Shown in pieces: positions 1 through 7,988 of a stretch of DNA of 64,000 bases. The first letter of the stretch is position 1. Every line of letters starts with the position of its first letter. A program made the translations under genes and the position numbers. The stretch covers positions 174,304 through 238,303 of the forward strand of contig NZ_JBJURJ010000012.1 of NCBI RefSeq assembly GCF_046098205.1, read 5' to 3'. Below the pieces are notes generated by a model. The model was not told the DNA's origin. It did no database searches and saw nothing but the letters and a program-made list of their open reading frames with translations. The DNA comes from Paenibacillus_AR mesotrionivorans. Its GTDB lineage: Bacteria; Bacillota; Bacilli; Paenibacillales; NBRC-103111.

Positions 1-250
1 CCATGGGGGAGTTTCCTAACTGGAAGCCGGCAGGGCGTTTTCCTTTGCGCTCACCGGCCAGGATATCATCGCCGCCGGCAGCCGCTTTTGCCTCTTCCAG
101 AGTCAGAACCGGCAAAAAACCGGCACAGCCGCAGGCTAACCCTGTGATGATGCAGCTTGTTGCCCGGAACACATCAATAATAAGAACCGATTTGCCGCTG
201 AAATCCGTTTCCGCCGCTTCTCCAGCGTGAGCCAATGTTTCGATCCGCAT
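1..250 (-). CDS. comB: 2-phosphosulfolactate phosphatase ComB, N-terminal part (cut by window edge)
   Basis: The minus strand from base 250 reads an open frame of about 83 residues that runs off the left edge. It contains DVFRATS near residue 30, LAGERKGKRPAGF and QLGNSP, the pattern of the ComB family (Mg-dependent removal of phosphate from 2-phosphosulfolactate). The start is the ATG at 250-248, eight bases after the comA stop and preceded by a GAGAGG ribosome site, so the two genes form an operon. In methanogens the pair makes coenzyme M; in Bacillus the homologues YitC/YitD are linked to the sulfolactate that accumulates in spores. The C-terminal two thirds lie outside the window. Confidence 0.88.
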   Translation of the reverse strand, partial: MRIETLAHAGEAAETDFSGKSVLIIDVFRATSCIITGLACGCAGFLPVLTLEEAKAAAGGDDILAGERKGKRPAGFQLGNSPM

Positions 251-258
251 GGTGCCTC

Positions 259-1059
259 TCATTTTCCCCGCAGGAAGAAGCTGTCGGACCGCAGCCCCCG
301 CCTCAGCGCTTCCAGGGAAATCACGTCCTGGGGAGCGATATTCCCCAAATTCACTTCCGGTCCCAAAAGCTCCATCAGCCGCACCTGCTGGTTTTTCTGC
401 GGTGCCTCCCACAAGAGCAGATGCGGGCTGGGTATTCCCTCCAGCACCGCCTGCACCTCGTCGTCCCGGCATTGGCCCGACTCGTCGAAGATCCCCACAC
501 CCACGCCCGATTCCCGGGCCTCCACCGTCACCAGCTCCGCACCGGCCTCCAGATCGGACAAAACCGTCTCAATCAGTTCATCGGTTTCAATCCGCGAGCC
601 CCAGCATTTTTTTCCATATTCCGTGTACACCGAAAGACCCAGGCGGCAGCCCTCCCGGATCAGCCTGGTGCGGAGTGCGCGGTCCAATTGGATGGTTCCG
701 TCGGAAACCTCTACTGCCGTAAAGCCCAAACCGGCGATTTGCTCCATAAAACGATCCTCCAGCCCGGCTGCAACCGCTGCTTCCAGGAAGGTTCCGCCGG
801 GCATCACGGGAACGCCGGACAGTGCCGCTAGACGTATTTTTTTGGCCAAAACCTCCTCCGGATACAGGGCGGCGGTACCGAAGCCCAGCTTGATCAGATC
901 GATATGCGCCTCCGCCGTTTCCAGCAGGTCGGCGAAGGCATGGGAGCCCAGGCCCTTGTCGATGACCATGGTAATCCCGCTGGTCCGGGGTTTGCTCTGG
1001 CGTTTGCCGGCGGGATTCACCAGCTCCTGTTGCCAGAACGGTTGAGATGTGACTTCCAT
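259..1059 (-). CDS. comA: Phosphosulfolactate synthase ComA
   Basis: The 266-residue product matches the ComA family in length and motifs (KLGFGTAALYP, PGGTFLEAA, GFTAVEVSDGTI, VTVEARESG, LGPEVNLGNI). The family adds sulfite to phosphoenolpyruvate to give phosphosulfolactate and folds as a TIM barrel. I chose the ATG at 1059 because AAGGAG lies nine bases upstream; an earlier in-frame ATG at 1104 has no such site. comB follows eight bases after the stop. The gene is divergent from the spoIIIA cluster. In a spore former the likely product is 3-sulfolactate for the developing spore rather than coenzyme M; that role is inferred from Bacillus. Confidence 0.9.
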   Translation of the reverse strand: MEVTSQPFWQQELVNPAGKRQSKPRTSGITMVIDKGLGSHAFADLLETAEAHIDLIKLGFGTAALYPEEVLAKKIRLAALSGVPVMPGGTFLEAAVAAGLEDRFMEQIAGLGFTAVEVSDGTIQLDRALRTRLIREGCRLGLSVYTEYGKKCWGSRIETDELIETVLSDLEAGAELVTVEARESGVGVGIFDESGQCRDDEVQAVLEGIPSPHLLLWEAPQKNQQVRLMELLGPEVNLGNIAPQDVISLEALRRGLRSDSFFLRGK

Positions 1060-1146
1060 TGATGACAGCTCCTTAGCAAACAGTGTAGGCATATAGAGCA
1101 TCATATGCGGCGGCAGAAGGGGAGTGCGAAAATTGGCATGGCCCCG

Positions 1147-1176
1147 GTTATTTCACAGTCGAGAACTGCATAAGGT
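1147..1176 (+). promoter_or_regulatory. Possible sigma-E promoter of yqhV-spoIIIA
   Basis: GTTATTT at about 1147-1153 followed after 15 bases by CATAAGGT at 1169-1176 loosely resembles a sigma-E promoter (AT-rich -35 and CATA-type -10). It lies about 85 bases before yqhV. In B. subtilis spoIIIA is transcribed by sigma-E in the mother cell. The match is weak and rests on position as much as on sequence. Confidence 0.25.
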
Positions 1177-1258
1177 TAAGAGAAGCCGGCCTTGTCCTTT
1201 GAAGACTCTCACAATCTAGCAATGGCTGCGGCAATCGTACGAGGAGGGATTACAAAAA

Positions 1259-1525
1259 ATGCTGGATAAATTTGTGATGGGTATGGCGGGCCTGCGGGTG
1301 CTCTCCGGCAGCATCGAGCTCATTGCCGCCGTGCTGATGCTCCGGTTTATGCAGGTGGAAAAAGCGCTTCTGATCAACTCCGGCCTGGCTGTGGTAGGCC
1401 CTTTGATCCTTCTGGCCACCACCACCATCGGTCTGGTGGGAATGGCAGACAAGCTCTCCTTCGGCAAGCTGTTCTGGATTTTGCTAGGGGTGTCCTGCAT
1501 CTTTTTCGGCATTCTAAAAAAGTAA
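1259..1525 (+). CDS. yqhV: YqhV family small membrane protein
   Basis: The 88-residue protein has hydrophobic stretches that could form three membrane helices (about residues 5-28, 38-62 and 68-87). It ends just before spoIIIAA, the place yqhV holds in B. subtilis (DUF2619 family). The ATG at 1259 follows GAGGAGGG. The family has no assigned function; its fixed position ahead of spoIIIAA suggests a sporulation link, which is inference. No unusual residues are visible. Confidence 0.85.
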   Translation: MLDKFVMGMAGLRVLSGSIELIAAVLMLRFMQVEKALLINSGLAVVGPLILLATTTIGLVGMADKLSFGKLFWILLGVSCIFFGILKK

Positions 1526-1540
1526 CGGGGAGTCATATTT

Positions 1541-2575
1541 ATGAGGGTCAAGCATATAGATGTGATAGACAACAAGATTGTCCAACCTTCCGAGGCGCCA
1601 CAGAGGCTGTTTGCCGAGTCGGTGCTGCCGCTATTGCCCGCAGGACTCTCCCAGGCGGCGGCGGGGCTGCCCGGCAGCGTACAAGCCCGGATCGAGGAGA
1701 TCCGCATCCGGGAGGGAAGGCCGCTGGAGGTCATCTACGGCGGCCAGTACGGATTTGTCAGCCCGGACGGCTCTGTCGGCCGGGAGCCGGGGGTGGCGCA
1801 CACGGTCAGCCGTGAGGATTGCGCCCAGCTTCTGGAGCGACTGACCCGCCATTCCCTGTACTCCTTTGAGGAAGAGCTCAAACGGGGCTTCATTACCGTG
1901 GAGGGCGGACACCGGGTTGGGCTGGCAGGCCGAACGGTGCTGGAGGACGGCCGGGTGCGGATGATCCGGGATGTTAGCGGCTTTAACATCCGGATCGCCC
2001 GGGAGGTGCCGGGCTGCGGACGGGCTGTGCTGCCCTCCATTCTGGATGCGGGAGGGCGGACGGTCCACCATACACTGGTGATCTCGCCACCCGGTCATGG
2101 CAAAACCACCATGATCCGCGATCTGGCCCGGCTCATCAGCGAGGGAGAGTGGCCGGATTCGGGCTATGGAGGCGGGCGGAAGGTAGGCGTCGTAGACGAA
2201 CGTTCAGAGATCGCAGCCTGTGTCCGGGGAGTGCCCCGCTTCAGACTGGGACCCCGGACGGATGTGCTGGACGGCTGCCCGAAGGCGGAGGGCATGATGA
2301 TGCTGATCCGCTCCATGTCCCCGGATGTGCTGGTGGTGGATGAAATCGGCAGACCTGAGGATGCAGTTGCCGTACACGAGGCTGTCCATGCGGGAATCCG
2401 GGTGATAGCCACCGCCCACGGAGCGGGCCGGGAGGATGTCCTGTCCAGGCCGGTGCTCCGGGAGCTTACCGCCTCGGGCGTGTTCAAAAGGCTGGTTATT
2501 CTGCAGGGCAGGGGCGCTTCCGTCCGGGTGGAAAGCCTGTCCGGAGCGGGATATCCCCAAGGGGGAGGAATGTAG
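1541..2575 (+). CDS. spoIIIAA: Stage III sporulation protein AA, AAA-type ATPase
   Basis: This 344-residue protein has a Walker A motif (PPGHGKTT, about residues 184-191) and a Walker B stretch (DVLVVDEIGRPED, about 262-274), like secretion ATPases of the type II/IV superfamily. SpoIIIAA is thought to power the SpoIIIA-SpoIIQ channel joining mother cell and forespore. The length is slightly above the B. subtilis protein (about 307) because of an N-terminal extension; a later start cannot be excluded. It is the first gene of the complete operon AA-AH and is followed two bases later by spoIIIAB. Confidence 0.95.
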   Translation: MRVKHIDVIDNKIVQPSEAPQRLFAESVLPLLPAGLSQAAAGLPGSVQARIEEIRIREGRPLEVIYGGQYGFVSPDGSVGREPGVAHTVSREDCAQLLERLTRHSLYSFEEELKRGFITVEGGHRVGLAGRTVLEDGRVRMIRDVSGFNIRIAREVPGCGRAVLPSILDAGGRTVHHTLVISPPGHGKTTMIRDLARLISEGEWPDSGYGGGRKVGVVDERSEIAACVRGVPRFRLGPRTDVLDGCPKAEGMMMLIRSMSPDVLVVDEIGRPEDAVAVHEAVHAGIRVIATAHGAGREDVLSRPVLRELTASGVFKRLVILQGRGASVRVESLSGAGYPQGGGM

Positions 2576-2577
2576 GC

Positions 2578-3096
2578 ATGCTGAAGCTGGCAGGCGCCAT
2601 GTGCGTTATTTTCGCAGGAACCATGCTGGGCTTTTACCAGGCGCTTCAGCTGTCCACCCGGACCCGGCAGATCCGGCAGGTGATGCAGGGGCTCCAGCGG
2701 CTGGAAACGGAGATTACCTACAGCTTTACTCCGCTATCCCAGGCTCTGCGCCAGGTGGCGGACAGTCTCGCTGGTCCCGTGGCGCATCTGTTCCGCCGGA
2801 CTGCGGAGGCGCTGGAGGAGAAGGAAACCGCAACTGTGCAGGAAAGCTGGCGGCTGGCGGTGGAGGAGTGCTGGTCCAGGACGGCCATGAAGCGGCCGGA
2901 GCGGGACGCGGTGCTGCAACTGGGGGCGGTGCTCGGCAAAAGCGACAGGTCCGACCAGGCCAAGCATCTGCGGATGACGGTCAGTCTCCTGACGGCGGAG
3001 GAAGCGGAGGCTGCGGAGGAGAACAGACGGTATGGCAAGATGTGGAGAAGCCTGGGGCTGCTGTCCGGCGTCCTGATCGTCATATTGATGTATTAA
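2578..3096 (+). CDS. spoIIIAB: Stage III sporulation protein AB
   Basis: A 172-residue protein with an N-terminal membrane helix (about residues 3-20), a charged helical core and a second helix at the C-terminus (GLLSGVLIVILMY). Length and layout match SpoIIIAB, which resembles GspF-like platform proteins of type II secretion and is thought to anchor the SpoIIIA complex in the mother-cell membrane around the forespore. The ATG at 2578 lies two bases past the spoIIIAA stop, so translation is probably coupled. Confidence 0.93.
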   Translation: MLKLAGAMCVIFAGTMLGFYQALQLSTRTRQIRQVMQGLQRLETEITYSFTPLSQALRQVADSLAGPVAHLFRRTAEALEEKETATVQESWRLAVEECWSRTAMKRPERDAVLQLGAVLGKSDRSDQAKHLRMTVSLLTAEEAEAAEENRRYGKMWRSLGLLSGVLIVILMY

Positions 3097-3130
3097 AGCT
3101 CGGAAGCTTAGCTTGAACGGGAGGCCAGCC

Positions 3131-3334
3131 ATGAATGTGGATGTGAACGCAATCTTTCAAATCGCCGGCATCGGTATTGTCATCGCCATGATCCATACGG
3201 TGCTGAAGCAGATGGGCAAGGAAGACATGGCGCACTGGGTGACGCTGATCGGCTTCGTGGTGGTTCTGTTTATGGTAGTCGGCATGCTCTCCGAGCTGTT
3301 CCAGGAAATCAAAACCATCTTCCTTTTCCAGTAG
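3131..3334 (+). CDS. spoIIIAC: Stage III sporulation protein AC
   Basis: A 67-residue, two-helix membrane protein starting MNVDVNAIFQIAG, almost the same length as B. subtilis SpoIIIAC (68). The ATG at 3131 follows GGGAGGCCAGCC; an upstream in-frame start at 3113 has no ribosome site. It is a small membrane part of the SpoIIIA channel complex and lies between spoIIIAB and spoIIIAD in the usual order. Confidence 0.93.
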   Translation: MNVDVNAIFQIAGIGIVIAMIHTVLKQMGKEDMAHWVTLIGFVVVLFMVVGMLSELFQEIKTIFLFQ

Positions 3335-3344
3335 GTGAGAGCCC

Positions 3345-3734
3345 GTGGAAATTATACAAATCGTTTCACTGGGATTGGCGGTCACGGTTCTGGCGCTGAT
3401 CCTGAAGGAGCAGAAGCCCATCTTCGCCTTTCTTCTGGTCACCGTAACCGGCATTGTCATCTTCTTGTTTCTCTTGGGGAAGATTTCAGCCGTCATCCGG
3501 GTGCTGGAGCAGTTGGCCGACCGCTCCGGCGTCAACCATGTGTTTTTTACCACCATTCTCAAAATTATCGGGGTGGCCTACATCGCCGAATTCGGCGCCC
3601 AGATTGTCCGGGATGCGGGCCAGGATTCCATCGCCTCCAAGATTGAGCTGACCGGCAAAATCCTGATTATGGTCATGGCGATTCCCATCGTTTCCGTCAT
3701 CATCGATACAGTGCTCAAGCTCATGCCTGCCTGA
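3345..3734 (+). CDS. spoIIIAD: Stage III sporulation protein AD
   Basis: A 129-residue protein with about four predicted membrane helices, starting MEIIQIVSLGLAVTV. The start is a GTG at 3345, ten bases after the spoIIIAC stop, with the ribosome site (AGTAGGTGAG) overlapping that stop. It belongs with SpoIIIAC as a polytopic membrane part of the SpoIIIA complex. The C-terminus (DTVLKLMPA) matches the family's end closely, so the frame is intact. Confidence 0.92.
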   Translation: MEIIQIVSLGLAVTVLALILKEQKPIFAFLLVTVTGIVIFLFLLGKISAVIRVLEQLADRSGVNHVFFTTILKIIGVAYIAEFGAQIVRDAGQDSIASKIELTGKILIMVMAIPIVSVIIDTVLKLMPA

Positions 3735-3794
3735 TGCGGGTATCCAAGCCCCTTCCGTACCACATTTTACGGCCCTATGTTGGGAGTTGTACCT

Positions 3795-4973
3795 ATGAAA
3801 CGCATCGTCTTCCTTGCGGTTTGCTTCGCGCTATTCCTGCTCTTGTCACTTCCGGCTTACGCAAGCGCAGGCGGAAATCCGGCCGATGCCATCATTACGG
3901 ATCAGACGGAGAAGCTGCCCACCGGCCAGGTGGAGCAATACTGGTCGCAGATGATGAAGGAGTACGGGGCGTATTTTCCCTCCGGGGAAACCCCGAAGTT
4001 TAAGGATCTGGTGGCATCGGGCAACCAAGCCTTCAGCTTCAAAAGCATTCTCAGCGCTATCCTGAAGTTCTTCTTCCACGAGGTGCTGCAGAACGGCCGG
4101 CTTTTGGCCAGCATCGTCATCCTCACGGTGTTCAGCATGATCCTGGAATCCCTGCAGAGCGCCTTCGAGCGCCAGTCCGTCAGCAAAATCGGCTATGCCA
4201 TCTGTTACATGGTGCTGATTGTCATCGCCATCAACAGCTTCAATATCGCTATCGAATATGCCAAAACGGCAATCGGCTCGATGATCAACTTTATGATCGC
4301 CATCATTCCGCTCTTGCTCACACTGATGGCCTCCATGGGGAATGTCACCTCAGTAACCATGATGCATCCCCTGATTGTGTTCATGATCAATACCATGGGT
4401 TCGGTCATCTACTACGTGGTATTTCCGCTCCTGTTCTTCTCAGTGGTGCTGCATATTGCCAGCTCTCTGTCGGAGAAGTACAAGGTCACCCAATTGGCTA
4501 AGCTGCTGCAAAAAGGCGGCGTGGTGGTGCTGGGTGTTATGTCCACCATCTTCCTGGGTGTGCTGTCGGTGCGGGGCATCTCCGGGTCTGTGGCCGACGG
4601 GGTGGGCATCCGGACAGCCAAGTATATTACCAGCAATTTTGTCCCGGTTGTCGGGAAAATGTTCTCCGATGCCTCCGATACGGTCATCGGGGCGTCCCTT
4701 CTGGTGAAGAACGCCATCGGGCTGGCGGGAGTTGTCATTCTGGTCAGCATGTGTGCGTTTCCCGCCATCAAGATTTTGACCATGGCCGTGATCTATCATG
4801 TATCAGCTGCCGTGCTACAGCCCTTGGGCGACAGTCCGATTGTCAAAACCCTGTCCACCATCGGCAAAAGTCTGGTGTATGTATTCGCCGCCTTGGCGGC
4901 GGTAGGATTTCTGTTCTTCCTGGCCATCACCATTCTGATTGCAGCCAGCAACGTGTCCGTGATGGTCCGTTAA
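3795..4973 (+). CDS. spoIIIAE: Stage III sporulation protein AE
   Basis: A 392-residue polytopic membrane protein. The N-terminus MKRIVFLAVCFALFLLLSLP followed by AYASA looks like a cleavable signal peptide, which supports the ATG at 3795 (GGGAG eight bases upstream) over the in-frame ATG at 3777. A luminal segment of about 80 residues precedes seven or eight predicted helices. It is the largest membrane subunit of the SpoIIIA complex that sustains the engulfed forespore. spoIIIAF follows 15 bases later. Confidence 0.94.
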   Translation: MKRIVFLAVCFALFLLLSLPAYASAGGNPADAIITDQTEKLPTGQVEQYWSQMMKEYGAYFPSGETPKFKDLVASGNQAFSFKSILSAILKFFFHEVLQNGRLLASIVILTVFSMILESLQSAFERQSVSKIGYAICYMVLIVIAINSFNIAIEYAKTAIGSMINFMIAIIPLLLTLMASMGNVTSVTMMHPLIVFMINTMGSVIYYVVFPLLFFSVVLHIASSLSEKYKVTQLAKLLQKGGVVVLGVMSTIFLGVLSVRGISGSVADGVGIRTAKYITSNFVPVVGKMFSDASDTVIGASLLVKNAIGLAGVVILVSMCAFPAIKILTMAVIYHVSAAVLQPLGDSPIVKTLSTIGKSLVYVFAALAAVGFLFFLAITILIAASNVSVMVR

Positions 4974-4988
4974 CAAGGAGGCCTGCCT

Positions 4989-5708
4989 ATGATTGCCTGG
5001 ATTCGCGAATGGCTGACCCAGGTTATCCTGATTATCCTGCTGGCGTCTTTTGCGGAGCTCCTGCTGCCGTCCCAAGCCATGCAGCGTTATGTACGGGTGG
5101 TTGTCAGCCTGTTCCTGCTGCTTACCCTCCTGACGCCGGTGTTCGAGCTGTTCACCCGGCAGTGGGACTCGGAGCAGGTGCTGGCCGAGGCCCAAACAGC
5201 CGGATTCAAAGACGGTCGGGCAGGGAAGCCCGACAAGGCCCAGCCGGTATTGGCCCCGCTGGCGGCGGTGCTGGACGATGCCGAGAAGCTGAAGTCGGAT
5301 CAGGTCAAGGAAGCCCAACGGCTGGCGGAGGAGAAGCTTGGCCAGGAGATGAAAGCGGGACTTGCCCGCTCTGCGGGCATTCAAGCCCGGGAGCTGGCGG
5401 TTACCCTGGAAGTGGATAAAACAGGATCGCCGGTCATCGGCTCGGTCCGTGTGGTCCTATCACATAAAGAAGAAAGCCCTTCGCCGGAAGCGGAGGAGAA
5501 AAGCAAGGTGAAGCCGGTTACCGTGGAGGCTGTGAAGCCCGTGACGGTTTCCATGGAACATGCGGCGGGAGCCCTGTCCGCTTCCCCCAAGTCCGGTGTT
5601 GAAGGAACAGCAGAAGCGAATGAAGCGCGTGCCCGGTGCGTCAGCTATATGGAGAAGGAATGGCAGGTGCCGCGGGAGCGGCTGGCCGTTACCTTCACCG
5701 GAACGTAA
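4989..5708 (+). CDS. spoIIIAF: Stage III sporulation protein AF
   Basis: A 239-residue protein with two N-terminal membrane helices (about residues 8-24 and 34-55) followed by a long soluble part. B. subtilis SpoIIIAF has the same design with a ring-building-motif domain; here the C-terminal region (from about 215: CVSYMEKEWQVPRERLAVTFTG) fits the end of that fold. The middle has a lysine/valine-rich low-complexity stretch (KSKVKPVTVEAVKPVTV, about 175-192). The ATG at 4989 follows AAGGAGGCCTGCCT. Confidence 0.92.
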   Translation: MIAWIREWLTQVILIILLASFAELLLPSQAMQRYVRVVVSLFLLLTLLTPVFELFTRQWDSEQVLAEAQTAGFKDGRAGKPDKAQPVLAPLAAVLDDAEKLKSDQVKEAQRLAEEKLGQEMKAGLARSAGIQARELAVTLEVDKTGSPVIGSVRVVLSHKEESPSPEAEEKSKVKPVTVEAVKPVTVSMEHAAGALSASPKSGVEGTAEANEARARCVSYMEKEWQVPRERLAVTFTGT

Positions 5709-5749
5709 GCATACACATTCAGTTTGACCTTTTCAGGAGGTGAACAACA

Positions 5750-6385
5750 ATGGCATCTTGGCTCAAAAAACTGGAGGATATGCTGTCCGGCGGACCCGGA
5801 GGCGGCAAACGGGTGAAAACTTTCCGCTGGCTCCTCTTAATCGGCTTGGCGGGCATTGCGCTGATGATTCTCAACTCCTTTTCATCCTTCCATATCAAGG
5901 AGGTCCTTCCCATCCAGTCGGGAAGCGCTCCTCCTGACGAAAGTAAACCCGCCTTCGGTTCGGGCGCCCGGATGGAAACCAGCTTCCGGGATTACGAGCA
6001 GGCTTACGAAGCCAAACTGCGGGATATTCTTACGAAAATTGCGGGAGTGGGCGAGGTGGAGGTGATGGTGACCATCGATTCCACCGAGGAGCTCCAGGTG
6101 GAGAAAAATACCAAGGAAACCCAACAGTCCACCAATGAAAAAGGGGCCAACGGCGAAACCCGGTTTATCTCCGAAACCAGCCGCTCGGCGGACGCCGTCA
6201 TCATGAACCAATCGGGGGGAAACAACCCCCTGGTGGTGAAAACCACCAAGCCCAAAATCAGAGGGGTGGTCATCGTAGCCAAGGGGGCGGAAAATGCCAC
6301 CGTCAAAAGGCTGATTACCGAAGCGGTGGAAAGGGGCCTCGAGGTGCCGGCCCACCGGATTTCCGTAGTACCCCGCAAGCAGTAG
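5750..6385 (+). CDS. spoIIIAG: Stage III sporulation protein AG
   Basis: A 211-residue, single-pass membrane protein (helix at about residues 24-42) with an extracytoplasmic ring-building-motif domain; DILTKIAGVGEVEVMVTIDS and VKRLITEAVERGLEVPAHRISVVP are recognisable. In B. subtilis the protein forms a large ring in the space between mother cell and forespore. The ATG at 5750 follows CAGGAGGTGAACAACA. It lies between AF and AH as expected. Confidence 0.94.
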   Translation: MASWLKKLEDMLSGGPGGGKRVKTFRWLLLIGLAGIALMILNSFSSFHIKEVLPIQSGSAPPDESKPAFGSGARMETSFRDYEQAYEAKLRDILTKIAGVGEVEVMVTIDSTEELQVEKNTKETQQSTNEKGANGETRFISETSRSADAVIMNQSGGNNPLVVKTTKPKIRGVVIVAKGAENATVKRLITEAVERGLEVPAHRISVVPRKQ

Positions 6386-6455
6386 CGGCGCTAAAAGCGC
6401 TGCTACAGCCAGGGGATGACATAGAAGAAACCAAAAACCAAGGAGGATGCAACAT

Positions 6456-7136
6456 ATGAATACGAAAAGACAAACAATTTGGCTGGTGTCCATGCTGAGT
6501 CTGATGGTGGTACTGTCGGCGTACTATCTCTTTACCGAGGACGTGGACAAATTGAACTCCGTTACGGAGAAGACGGCCCAGCAGGAAATCAAGGTCACCA
6601 CGGAAGAGAAAACTCCCGAAGCGGCGGATAAAGCGGTTGGCGGCGTAACCACCGACAAGGCGCAAACCACCGATAAGGCGCAAACCACCAGCAAGGATCA
6701 AACCACCGACAAGGCCCAAACCGTCACCAAAACGGAAACCAGCGACGCCAAGGTTCTGGAGAAGGTGGCCAGCAAGGCGGTATCCGGCTCCGATTATTTT
6801 GCCAACTTGGTAATCAAACGCAATGAAGATCTTGGCAAAAAGGTGGAGAACCTGGCCAACATCATCTCCGACACCAAAAAATCCGCAGATGAAATTGCGA
6901 AAGCCAGCGATGACTTTGACCGGGTCCAAACCATGCAGGCCAAGGTGGAAAGCCTGGAGGATATCCTGGGCCAAACCTACAGCAATGCCATCGTTTTGGA
7001 CGAAGGGGACAAATACAAGGCAGTGGTCCAGGTGGCCAACAAGCTGGATGCCAAGCAGGCTCAGGGCATTATCGATCTCATGATCAAGGAATTGGGTGTT
7101 TCCAAGGAATCCGTTTCCGTGCAGTACCTGAAGTAA
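6456..7136 (+). CDS. spoIIIAH: Stage III sporulation protein AH
   Basis: A 226-residue protein with one N-terminal helix (about residues 8-27) and a C-terminal ring domain (from about 105 to YLK at the end) that in B. subtilis binds SpoIIQ of the forespore. The linker is threonine/lysine-rich and includes four tandem TTDKAQ-type hexapeptides. The ATG at 6456 was chosen because AAGGAGG ends nine bases upstream; the ATG at 6447 directly abuts that site. It is the last gene of spoIIIA. Confidence 0.94.
   Translation: MNTKRQTIWLVSMLSLMVVLSAYYLFTEDVDKLNSVTEKTAQQEIKVTTEEKTPEAADKAVGGVTTDKAQTTDKAQTTSKDQTTDKAQTVTKTETSDAKVLEKVASKAVSGSDYFANLVIKRNEDLGKKVENLANIISDTKKSADEIAKASDDFDRVQTMQAKVESLEDILGQTYSNAIVLDEGDKYKAVVQVANKLDAKQAQGIIDLMIKELGVSKESVSVQYLK
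6648..6719 (+). repeat. Four tandem 18-bp repeats in spoIIIAH
   Basis: Four in-frame 18-bp units (6648-6665, 6666-6683, 6684-6701, 6702-6719) encode TTDKAQ, TTDKAQ, TTSKDQ and TTDKAQ. They sit in the linker between the membrane helix and the ring domain of SpoIIIAH. Such repeats can change number by slippage and would alter linker length. Confidence 0.85.
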
Positions 7137-7150
7137 GCCGCCATGCTCTA

Positions 7151-7173
7151 GGGAGGGCCGTACGGGCTCTCCC
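7151..7173 (+). terminator. Stem-loop after spoIIIAH
   Basis: GGGAGGGCC and GGCTCTCCC pair over nine positions (one G-U) around a five-base loop, 14 bases after the spoIIIAH stop. The following bases are C-rich, not a T-run, so it may slow or protect transcripts rather than stop them fully. The rest of the 316-base gap to accB holds only the accB promoter and no gene that I can see. Confidence 0.4.
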
Positions 7174-7275
7174 CCCGGGCATAAGCGTTTTACGCCACCC
7201 TTAGCTGATAGACAGGACATTTGTCGGTTCTTCCACAATCGTGACGGGATTCTAGGACTAGGTTATAAAACAGTC

Positions 7276-7303
7276 TTGTAGTGGCGGACGAGTGTGTTAT
7301 AAT
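7276..7303 (+). promoter_or_regulatory. Sigma-A promoter of accBC
   Basis: TTGTAG (7276-7281) and TATAAT (7298-7303) are separated by 16 bases and lie about 150 bases before accB. A long untranslated leader results. I saw no convincing FapR operator here. Confidence 0.6.
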
Positions 7304-7452
7304 TACTTTCGTCGCACGCTTGTTTCATTTCCGTTTCCTTGTGGCACCTGCATGAACCAATGCCGCGAACCGCCATGTGCGAATAGCTGCGGCAGATGCT
7401 TGTCCATGCCGGTTTATGCCGGCCAATAAACGCTTAGGAGTGGGTACGGCGC

Positions 7453-7935
7453 ATGTTCAAATTAAGCGAAATCAAGGAATTGATCCGCCTCGTAGACCAG
7501 TCGAATCTGCAGGAGCTGGAGATTCAAAATGAAGGATATAAGCTGTACCTGAAAAAACCGGGAGTAACCGAATCCCTTTTGGTCACCCATACCCCCGCGT
7601 ATCAGACAGCCCCGGCCGCTGTTTCTGTCCAGGCCGAGCCGGTCAAGAACGAGCCGGTGCGGGAGGAGCCCCAGGCCAAGCAGGAGGAGGACGGCCAGCT
7701 TCACCGGGTCGTTTCGCCGATGGTAGGTACATATTATCACGCTCCTACGCCTGAAGCCGCCCCCTTCGTGAAGGCGGGAGACCGGGTAACGGAGAAAACC
7801 GTGGTTTGCATTGTGGAAGCCATGAAGCTTATGAATGAGATTGAAGCTGAGGTCAAGGGCGAAATCGTGCAGGTGCTGGTAGAGAACGGCCAGCTGGTGG
7901 AATACGGACAGCCGTTGTTCCTGGTCCGCGTCTGA
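7453..7935 (+). CDS. accB: Acetyl-CoA carboxylase biotin carboxyl carrier protein
   Basis: A 160-residue protein with the biotin attachment motif EAMKLMNE; the modified lysine is residue 125. An N-terminal helical part (1-50), a flexible A/P/E-rich linker (50-75) and the C-terminal biotinyl domain (82-160) give the usual BCCP layout. It carries carboxyl-biotin between AccC and the carboxyltransferase in the first step of fatty-acid synthesis. The ATG at 7453 follows TAGGAGTGGGTACGGCGC. accC lies 53 bases downstream in the same operon. Confidence 0.96.
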   Translation: MFKLSEIKELIRLVDQSNLQELEIQNEGYKLYLKKPGVTESLLVTHTPAYQTAPAAVSVQAEPVKNEPVREEPQAKQEEDGQLHRVVSPMVGTYYHAPTPEAAPFVKAGDRVTEKTVVCIVEAMKLMNEIEAEVKGEIVQVLVENGQLVEYGQPLFLVRV

Positions 7936-7988
7936 CGGGAAGTCAACGGGAGCGAAAAGTATTTTATTTCGGGAGGATCATTCAGATC

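Noticed and set aside
6648..6719. CRISPR-like spacing of repeats
   Set aside because: The units are contiguous, in frame and inside spoIIIAH, with no spacers. No CRISPR array or cas gene was seen anywhere.
7240..7275. A possible FapR site before accB (TTCTAGGACTAGGTTATAA region)
   Set aside because: Only a few bases of the FapR half-site fit and there is no dyad, unlike the site at 30700.
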